NCBI GenBank assembly: GCA_002482725.1 | Contig: DLGO01000025.1 | Span: 1 to 12,232, forward strand | From: Bacteroidetes bacterium UBA7692 | GTDB lineage: Bacteria > Bacteroidota > Bacteroidia > Chitinophagales > LD1 | Direction of reading: 5' to 3' | Length of the DNA: 12,232 nucleotides | In this document: piece after piece, positions 7,461 through 12,232 of the stretch | How positions within the stretch are numbered: the stretch's first letter is position 1 | Layout: each line of letters begins with the position of its first letter | Program-made: the position numbers and the translations under genes | The notes under the pieces: model-generated | The model's database searches: none | What the model was told of the DNA's origin: nothing | Seen by the model: the letters and a program-made list of their open reading frames with translations, nothing else

Positions 7461-7468
7461 CGAAGATA
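7461..7468 (-). promoter_or_regulatory. Candidate -7 element for the transglutaminase-like gene
   Basis: On the minus strand TATCTTCG lies 23 bases before the ATG at 7437. It is identical to the element before prfC and one base away from TAnnTTTG, and would give a leader of about 17 bases. The -33 region contains T-rich sequence but no clean TTTG at the best spacing. Confidence 0.35.
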
Positions 7469-7495
7469 AGTTTTTGGTACAATTCTAAAACCCAA

Positions 7496-7539
7496 TAAGA
7501 CCGTTTAGTCTTAAAATACATTTTAACATTAAAATACAT
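7496..7539. promoter_or_regulatory. Operator-like repeat cluster in the divergent promoter region
   Basis: An inverted repeat TAAGAC / GTCTTA (7496-7501 and 7508-7513, 6-base gap) runs directly into two perfect 11-base direct repeats TTAAAATACAT at 7511-7521 and 7529-7539, with a period of 18 bp. The same bases also form TTAAAA-TACA-TTTTAA and TTTTAA-CA-TTAAAA palindromes. The cluster overlaps the proposed -33 region of the lipase promoter, so a bound regulator could control that gene and perhaps the divergent one. AT-richness makes some repeats expected by chance. Confidence 0.4.
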
Positions 7540-7553
7540 GAGAAATAACTTTC
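7522..7553 (+). promoter_or_regulatory. Candidate Bacteroidota-type promoter of the lipase-like gene
   Basis: TTTA (7522-7525, one base from TTTG) is followed after 20 bp by TAACTTTC (7546-7553, one base from TAnnTTTG). The predicted start lies near 7560, giving a leader of about 39 bases before the ATG at 7599. The leader is A-rich with no Shine-Dalgarno sequence, as usual in this phylum. Confidence 0.4.
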
Positions 7554-7598
7554 ATTACACATTTACAAAAGGTACATTCATAGCTCAAATCAAACAAA

Positions 7599-9239
7599 AT
7601 GAAAAAGTTTTACGCGTTGCTTGTAGCCGCGATGTTCCTGTCCCAAAACACGAATGCTCAGACTGTTGTTTCCAAAACCTTGTTGCAAAGCTGGAATAAG
7701 TCCCAGGTAGATTCTTTCCTGCAGAGCAGGAGCATACCGCCTGCATTGGTTGGCACCAATTATGGCATAGATATTTACAAGGTTATTTACAATACGGTAA
7801 CATACGACAGCTCAGCTATTACTGCATCGGGCCTCTTGTGTGTGCCAAATAATGCAGGGTGCGGATTACCAATCCTCAGCTACGCCCACGGTACTATCGC
7901 TAAAAAAACCGATGCTCCATCCCGCTTAAAGGGTGATGAAATATTGGTAGCCATACTTGGTGCATCAAGCGGCTACATAAGTGTAGAGCCGGACTACCTT
8001 GGCCTTGGCGATGGTCCCGGTTTCCACTACTACATACATGCCGTAACAGAAGCTACTGCTAGCATAGACATGATACGTGCAGCACGTGAAATAGCCCCAA
8101 CACTTGGCATGAAATGGAATACACAACTGTTTCTGATGGGATACTCCCAAGGTGGGCATGCTGCTATGGCTACGCACAAAATGATACAGGAAAAACTGGC
8201 CGGCGAAATGACCGTAACCCGCTCTGTACCTATGAGTGGCCCTTATGATGTATCCGGTGTGCAATCAGAGTATATTACCAGTAACACTCCGTATTCCTCC
8301 CCTTCTTATCTTCCCTTTGTATTGTTCTCCTACAACAGGATTTACAAGTTTTACGACAACATAGCAGATGCATTGGTTAGCCCCTACGACACACTGCTTC
8401 CCCCATTGTTCGATGGCAACTATTCAACCAGCTATATCGATGGAAAAATGCCCGCTATACCTAACACAATCATTAAACCAAACGTATTGGATTCTTTCAG
8501 GAATGACCCAAACCACTACCTGAGAAAAGCACTTGCCGCAAATAATGTGTATGACTGGAAACCGGATGCACCTATGCGCCTTTATTTTTGCCTGGCCGAT
8601 GAAGCGGTTAACTACCTGAATGCTGTAGTAGCCATAGACACAATGCGCGCCAACGGCACAGCAGATATTGATACACTTAATATCAGTAGTACCCTCAATC
8701 ACCCTTCATGCGCACAACCTGCCATCGCAAACGCGAAATTCTTTTTTGATGAAGCGAGGATAACCCCATTAGAGGGTAGTGTATCCCAAGCCAGCTCTAC
8801 CGCTACAGACCTTAAAGCAAAAGTGGCATTGTCAGGTGGTATCAAACCATTCACTTATTCATGGCAGGATGGCTCTACGGATTCTACCAGCCTGGCTGCA
8901 GTACCGGGTTCAAGCTTTGCGGTTACTGTTACAGATGCTACGGGTTGCTCTGCTAGCATTTCTAAGATATTGTTCTTTACAGGCATAGAAGAAAATAATA
9001 TTGCAGCAAGTATCTCCCTTGCTCCAAACCCTGCTAATAATTCATTGCAAATAGTGGTAGACAACATTAAAATCTACTCGCTCAAAGTATTGAATGTACA
9101 GGGCGAATTGCTAAAAAGCATGGAGCTATCCAAAGAAGCAAAACTGGATGTAAGCAATATGGGTAGCGGTGTTTACCTCATCATAATCAGCGACGAAAAC
9201 CGCAATATGACTACCAAGCGATTTATAGTACAGCATTAA
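7599..9239 (+). CDS. Secreted lipase/esterase-like alpha/beta-hydrolase with T9SS sorting domain
   Basis: A predicted extracellular or cell-surface ester hydrolase of 546 residues. Residues 1-20 are a signal peptide (cleavage near TNA|Q). The alpha/beta-hydrolase part (about 25-385) has an oxyanion-type YAHGT (95-99), the PDYLGLGDGPG loop (131-141) typical of secretory-lipase-like proteins, and the nucleophile elbow GYSQGG with Ser183. Likely triad partners are Asp334 (in CLADEAVNY) and His368 (in LNHPSC), by position in the family. Residues about 393-458 match a SprB-type repeat (GGIKPFTYSWQDGS through TVTDATGC), and 473-546 match a T9SS type A sorting domain (LAPNPANNSLQI, then SGVYLIII, ending KRFIVQH). 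This implies Sec export, then transport by the type IX system with tail removal. The substrate cannot be told from the sequence. Confidence 0.87.
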   Translation: MKKFYALLVAAMFLSQNTNAQTVVSKTLLQSWNKSQVDSFLQSRSIPPALVGTNYGIDIYKVIYNTVTYDSSAITASGLLCVPNNAGCGLPILSYAHGTIAKKTDAPSRLKGDEILVAILGASSGYISVEPDYLGLGDGPGFHYYIHAVTEATASIDMIRAAREIAPTLGMKWNTQLFLMGYSQGGHAAMATHKMIQEKLAGEMTVTRSVPMSGPYDVSGVQSEYITSNTPYSSPSYLPFVLFSYNRIYKFYDNIADALVSPYDTLLPPLFDGNYSTSYIDGKMPAIPNTIIKPNVLDSFRNDPNHYLRKALAANNVYDWKPDAPMRLYFCLADEAVNYLNAVVAIDTMRANGTADIDTLNISSTLNHPSCAQPAIANAKFFFDEARITPLEGSVSQASSTATDLKAKVALSGGIKPFTYSWQDGSTDSTSLAAVPGSSFAVTVTDATGCSASISKILFFTGIEENNIAASISLAPNPANNSLQIVVDNIKIYSLKVLNVQGELLKSMELSKEAKLDVSNMGSGVYLIIISDENRNMTTKRFIVQH

Positions 9240-9259
9240 TCTGCAACTTAATCATATCC

Positions 9260-9298
9260 AAAAAGAGCGGCTATCATATCTGACAGCCGCTCTTTTTT
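9260..9298. terminator. Bidirectional rho-independent terminator between convergent genes
   Basis: Stem arms at 9260-9276 and 9281-9297 (core GAGCGGCT / AGCCGCTC) enclose a TATC tetraloop and are flanked by A5 on the left and T6 on the right, so both convergent transcripts gain a U-tract. The one imperfect position is A-C in plus-strand RNA but a G-U wobble in minus-strand RNA, favouring the hydrolase direction. The hydrolase stop codon (9297-9299 on the minus strand) overlaps the outer edge of the structure. Confidence 0.93.
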
Positions 9299-10058
9299 AT
9301 TTCAGGAATCTCAACACCTCTTCGGTAAATTCTTTAGGCTTTTCGGCGTGCACCCAATGTCCCGCGCCATCAATCTCTGTCAATTCATTATTGGGGAAAT
9401 AATCACTGATAACACCATAGTTCTCTGCCGTGATATAGCTGGACTTTTGCCCTTTTATAAATAAGGTTTTCCCTTCAAAGCTTGCACCGGATACCTCATC
9501 TGAAATCGCATTGTAGGCCTTCCACAAGGCAGCCACATTAAACCGCCATTCAAACTCATTCGCATCATTGCGGTGAAGCCCCTTCATCAAAAACTGTATG
9601 GTGCCTTCATCCTCTTTTGTGGCATCCCGCAGTTGCGCCTCCACATCTTCACGCTCTGCTGCCTTGCTCAAATCTATACCCAGCAATCCCTTAAAAATGT
9701 GGCTGTGCCTGTCTCCGTACTGCACCGGTGCTACATCCACTACTATCAATTTCTCTACCTTATCCGGATTTTTAAAAGCAAACTGCATGGCCACCTTGCC
9801 TCCCATAGAGTGGCCTATTATGTGTGCCTTCTCTATTTTGTGCGCAGCATAAAACTCCTCCAGATCGGCCACAATCAGGCTATACGAAAAATCATCGCTA
9901 TGCCCGCTTCTGCCGTGGTTGCGCTGGTCTACAATATACACCTTGTAGCTAACGGCTATTACCTTTGCTATGCTTTGCCAGTTGTCCAGCGAGCCCAGCA
10001 GGCCGTGCAGAATAATAACGGGAAACCCCTCTCCAAAAACTTTATAATTCAGTTCCAT
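9297..10058 (-). CDS. ybfF: YbfF-type alpha/beta-hydrolase (acyl-CoA/ester hydrolase family)
   Basis: A 253-residue cytoplasmic esterase-like protein that closely parallels E. coli YbfF (254 aa) along its whole length: LHGLLGSLDNW (17-27), DQRNHGRSG (44-52), the nucleophile elbow GHSMGG with Ser84, VVDVAPVQY (106-114), IQFLMKG, EWRFNV and GAGHWVHAEKP with His234. The usual acid site after strand 7 (FIKGQKSSYI) has no Asp, so the acid is probably Asp108, an inference from conservation. The physiological substrate in this organism is unknown. It has no signal peptide. It is transcribed alone, converging on the secreted lipase-like gene and diverging from sdaA over 132 bp. Confidence 0.88.
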   Translation of the reverse strand: MELNYKVFGEGFPVIILHGLLGSLDNWQSIAKVIAVSYKVYIVDQRNHGRSGHSDDFSYSLIVADLEEFYAAHKIEKAHIIGHSMGGKVAMQFAFKNPDKVEKLIVVDVAPVQYGDRHSHIFKGLLGIDLSKAAEREDVEAQLRDATKEDEGTIQFLMKGLHRNDANEFEWRFNVAALWKAYNAISDEVSGASFEGKTLFIKGQKSSYITAENYGVISDYFPNNELTEIDGAGHWVHAEKPKEFTEEVLRFLK

Positions 10059-10065
10059 TGTTCAA

Positions 10066-10073
10066 CAAATCTA
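10066..10073 (-). promoter_or_regulatory. Candidate -7 element for the YbfF-type gene
   Basis: On the minus strand TAGATTTG matches TAnnTTTG exactly, seven bases before the ATG at 10058. This would place the transcription start at about the start codon, giving a leaderless mRNA. No TTTG is seen at the -33 distance, so the match may be fortuitous. Confidence 0.3.
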
Positions 10074-10190
10074 AATCACATCTACATAAGCTGTATTCTA
10101 AAAATATAGAAAAGCCCGCTACGTCTTAAATAATGGAAAGCAGACTGCGGATAAATTGTTGTTCTTAACCCGGCAATTACTACTTTCAAC

Positions 10191-11630
10191 ATGTCATTCA
10201 AACAGACGGCAATGGAAGCTATTAGTGTTTTCGACATTTTCAAAATTGGTATTGGCCCCTCCAGCTCACATACGCTGGGGCCATGGAGGGCAGCGGAGCA
10301 GTTCGTAAAAAAAGTACTGGCGGCAGAGCACAATACCGTTACCAACGTAAAATGCTTCCTATACGGCTCCCTGGCCAAAACAGGAAAAGGCCACGGTACG
10401 GACATAGCCGTTATTATGGGGCTTTCGGGTGCAGACCCTGTTACCTTTGATGTCAACCTATTGGGCAGTACCATACAATCCATAAAGGATAGTCAACAGC
10501 TAAACCTGGGTGGAAGTCAATTGCTAAAATTCGTATTCGAGGAAGATCTTCTTTTCCTGAAAAAAGAAACCTTACCATTTCACCCAAACGGATTAAAATT
10601 CACTGCCGATTATACTGATGGCAGGCATCTCGAAGAAACTTATTACAGCATAGGTGGCGGTTTTGTGGTGCAGGACGGCGAGGAAAAAAGCGATAAAAAA
10701 CAAGTAAATTTTAGATACCAGATAGAGGATGCCGATACCCTGCTGTACTACAGTATGCGCGCGGGTAAAACCATAGACCAGATAGTTATGGAAAATGAGC
10801 TCTGCCTCAGGAGTAAAGAAGACATCCACAAAAACCTGCTGAATATATGGCACGTAATGCGCGACTGCATCTGGCGCGGCTGCTATACCGAGGGCACCCT
10901 GCCCGGTGGCCTGCATGTGAGCCGAAGGGCAGCCAACATCAATAAGAAATTGCTGAAGGGCCAATCTTTCAGCTCGGCTGAGGAATGGATGGATGCCATA
11001 AAAGAAACTAGGCCCAGCTTTGGCGAGCTGCTGAACTGGGTAAGCTGTTTTGCCCTTGCCGTAAATGAAGAAAACGCCTCTTTCAGCCGCGTGGTTACGG
11101 CGCCCACCAATGGCGCAGCAGGTGTAATACCCGCAGTGCTGTTGTATTATATATTGTTTTGCGATGGGCGTAACGACGATAAAATAATGGAGTTTATGCT
11201 TACGGCATCCGAAATAGGCAGCCTCTTTAAAAAGGGCTCTACCATATCGGCAGCCATGGGCGGTTGCCAGGCAGAGATAGGCGTAAGCAGCGCCATGGCA
11301 GCAGCCGGGCTTACAGCATGTATGGGTGGCACGCCCAATCAGGTGCTGCAGGCATCTGAGATAGCCATGGAACACCACCTGGGCCTAACTTGCGACCCTA
11401 TAGGCGGCCTGGTACAGATACCCTGTATAGAGCGAAACACCATGGGCGCCATAAAAGCCATAACGGCATCGCAACTAGCACTGCAGGGCGACCCCGACAA
11501 GGCCAAAGTAAGCCTGGATGCGGTAATACAGACAATGTGGGAAACAGCGCAGGACATGAACAGCAAGTATAAAGAAACGGCAGACGGTGGGCTGGCAACT
11601 ACCATACCACTGTCGCTACCGGAGTGCTAG
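10191..11630 (+). CDS. sdaA: L-serine ammonia-lyase (4Fe-4S serine dehydratase)
   Basis: Converts L-serine to pyruvate and ammonia with an oxygen-sensitive 4Fe-4S cluster; cytoplasmic. This is the single-chain form (479 residues; E. coli SdaA 454), with the beta domain first (ISVFDIFKIGIGPSSSHT at 11-28, then GSLAKTGKGHGTD at 59-71) and the alpha domain after about 190 (TAPTNGAAGVIPA at 303-315). Cluster ligands by family position are Cys359 (GGCQAEIG), Cys401 and Cys412 (CDPIGGLVQIPC), and the C-terminal residue itself, Cys479 (SLPEC), as in the tail-in-mouth arrangement described for the Legionella enzyme. The start is uncertain: an in-frame ATG at 10212 (MEAISVFD) agrees better with relatives' N-termini; neither ATG has a Shine-Dalgarno sequence. 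The hslR-like gene follows 38 bp downstream without a terminator, so co-transcription is likely. Confidence 0.95.
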   Translation: MSFKQTAMEAISVFDIFKIGIGPSSSHTLGPWRAAEQFVKKVLAAEHNTVTNVKCFLYGSLAKTGKGHGTDIAVIMGLSGADPVTFDVNLLGSTIQSIKDSQQLNLGGSQLLKFVFEEDLLFLKKETLPFHPNGLKFTADYTDGRHLEETYYSIGGGFVVQDGEEKSDKKQVNFRYQIEDADTLLYYSMRAGKTIDQIVMENELCLRSKEDIHKNLLNIWHVMRDCIWRGCYTEGTLPGGLHVSRRAANINKKLLKGQSFSSAEEWMDAIKETRPSFGELLNWVSCFALAVNEENASFSRVVTAPTNGAAGVIPAVLLYYILFCDGRNDDKIMEFMLTASEIGSLFKKGSTISAAMGGCQAEIGVSSAMAAAGLTACMGGTPNQVLQASEIAMEHHLGLTCDPIGGLVQIPCIERNTMGAIKAITASQLALQGDPDKAKVSLDAVIQTMWETAQDMNSKYKETADGGLATTIPLSLPEC

Positions 11631-11668
11631 AACAGAACTATTATAATTGTACCAGTGTTTTTAGATAA

Positions 11669-12091
11669 ATGGAAAAGCAAAAAGCAACCGAAAAATTAAG
11701 GCTTGATAAATATTTGTGGGCGATAAGGGTATTCAAGACCCGCTCCCAGGCCAGCGAGGCAATAACCAAGGGCAATGTAAAGAGCAATGGCGTGGATGTA
11801 AAAGCATCTAAGGCAGTAAGCCTGGGCGATCAGTACGAAATAAAAACAGAGGCGCGCAAATGGGTAGTACAAGTTTCGGGCCTGCTGGACCAGCGCAAGC
11901 AATACTCCGAGGCTATAAATTATTATGTAGACCTAACGCCCGAAGAAGATCCGGAAACCAAAAACCAAAGCGTGTTCTACGACTTTACCGGTAAAAGGAA
12001 GAGTAAGCAGGGAAGGCCAACCAAGCGCAACAGGAGAAATCTGGACGATGCGAATAATGATAATATACCGGAGGATTCTTTTCCGGAGTAG
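11669..12091 (+). CDS. hslR: HslR-like S4-domain RNA-binding protein
   Basis: A 140-residue S4-domain protein of the HslR (heat shock protein 15) type; E. coli HslR (133 aa) binds free 50S subunits carrying nascent peptidyl-tRNA and helps recycle stalled ribosomes. The S4 fold covers about 10-60 with the hallmark RLDKYLWAIRVFKTRSQA (11-28) and ITKGNVKSNG (32-41). The C-terminal half keeps the family's basic stretch (GKRKSKQGRPTKRNRRNLD, about 108-126), comparable to RPDKKERRDL in E. coli, then adds an acidic Asn/Asp/Glu tail. It lies 38 bp after sdaA; an 8-base TATAATTG at 11642-11649 could offer a private promoter but is weak. The role is inferred from family membership. Confidence 0.88.
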   Translation: MEKQKATEKLRLDKYLWAIRVFKTRSQASEAITKGNVKSNGVDVKASKAVSLGDQYEIKTEARKWVVQVSGLLDQRKQYSEAINYYVDLTPEEDPETKNQSVFYDFTGKRKSKQGRPTKRNRRNLDDANNDNIPEDSFPE

Positions 12092-12130
12092 ATTTTCACA
12101 ACTATTTATGGTAAAATTCCTTTACTGTTA

Positions 12131-12148
12131 TTGATACAATTGTATTAA
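12131..12148. promoter_or_regulatory. Operator-like palindrome in the terminal intergenic region
   Basis: TTGATACAATTGTATTAA is an 18-bp palindrome with a single mismatched pair; the inner 12 bp (ATACAATTGTAT, 12134-12145) are perfect. ATGGTAAA occurs on either side of its core region (12108-12115 and 12148-12155). It could be a regulator binding site, but no promoter for a gene in this window depends on it, and AT-rich palindromes arise by chance. Confidence 0.3.
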
Positions 12149-12188
12149 TGGTAAATCGCTATTTAAATGAATGCGTAGCCTTCCGGGC

Positions 12189-12224
12189 AAAAAAAAAGCT
12201 CTTGTCAATTAAGACAAGAGCTTT
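12189..12224 (-). terminator. Rho-independent terminator, mainly for an off-window minus-strand gene
   Basis: Arms at 12195-12206 and 12213-12224 (GCTCTTGTC / GACAAGAGC plus A-T pairs) form a perfect 12-bp stem with a 6-base loop. On the minus strand it is followed by nine T residues (A-run 12189-12197). On the plus strand only TTTAATA follows, so leftward termination is favoured. It implies a minus-strand gene to the right of the window, and may act weakly for the sdaA-hslR transcript. Confidence 0.88.
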
Positions 12225-12232
12225 AATAAAAA

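Noticed and set aside
10096..10111. TTCTA / TAGAA inverted repeat between the YbfF-type gene and sdaA as an operator
   Set aside because: Five-base AT-rich arms with a six-base gap are expected by chance in such DNA; no further support.
10593..11378. 261-residue open frame on the minus strand inside sdaA
   Set aside because: It is a shadow of sdaA, whose motifs are continuous there; the product is rich in Cys, Tyr and His and unrecognisable.
1..12232. Defence island, prophage, IS element or toxin-antitoxin system
   Set aside because: Every confident gene is a housekeeping or envelope/secreted protein; no transposase, integrase, nuclease, toxin or antitoxin motif was seen.

Overview
The window looks like ordinary chromosome of a member of the Bacteroidota, most likely the Chitinophagaceae or a close relative. 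Four things support this: a secreted lipase-like protein with a type IX secretion (T9SS) C-terminal sorting domain and a SprB-type repeat; a very large TPR/DUF3857/transglutaminase-like periplasmic protein of a kind common in that phylum; start codons without Shine-Dalgarno sequences; and TAnnTTTG-like -7 promoter elements. Isoleucine is written mostly with ATA, especially in prfC. The family-level placement is inference; no rRNA or tRNA is present to confirm it.

Layout, left to right. Positions 1-475 carry no convincing gene. They hold a GC-rich mosaic of short direct and inverted repeats and hairpins (about 1-350), then an A-rich leader. Next is prfC (+, peptide chain release factor 3), convergent with a biotin carboxylase subunit (accC type, -) with only 29 bp between the stops. 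A rho-independent terminator separates accC from the upstream same-strand gene, a 1245-residue exported protein with TPR segments, a predicted beta-sandwich, DUF3857 and a transglutaminase-like core. Divergent from it, across a 161-bp AT-rich control region with operator-like repeats, is the T9SS-exported lipase/esterase-like protein. That gene converges on a YbfF-type alpha/beta-hydrolase (-), and the two share one hairpin terminator that starts at the hydrolase stop codon. Divergent from the hydrolase are sdaA (L-serine ammonia-lyase) and, 38 bp further on, an HslR-like S4 RNA-binding protein, probably one transcript. The right end holds an operator-like palindrome and a strong terminator pointing leftwards, implying a minus-strand gene just outside the window.

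The genes do not form one pathway. They are mostly housekeeping (translation termination, ribosome rescue, acyl-CoA carboxylation, serine catabolism) plus two cell-envelope or secreted proteins. I see no phage, IS, CRISPR, toxin-antitoxin or defence system. The points most worth a second look are the repeat mosaic at 1-350, the Asp-to-Glu change at the presumed third catalytic position of the transglutaminase-like core, the matching design of two terminators whose G-U pairs reveal direction, and a shared TATnTTCG element before three genes.
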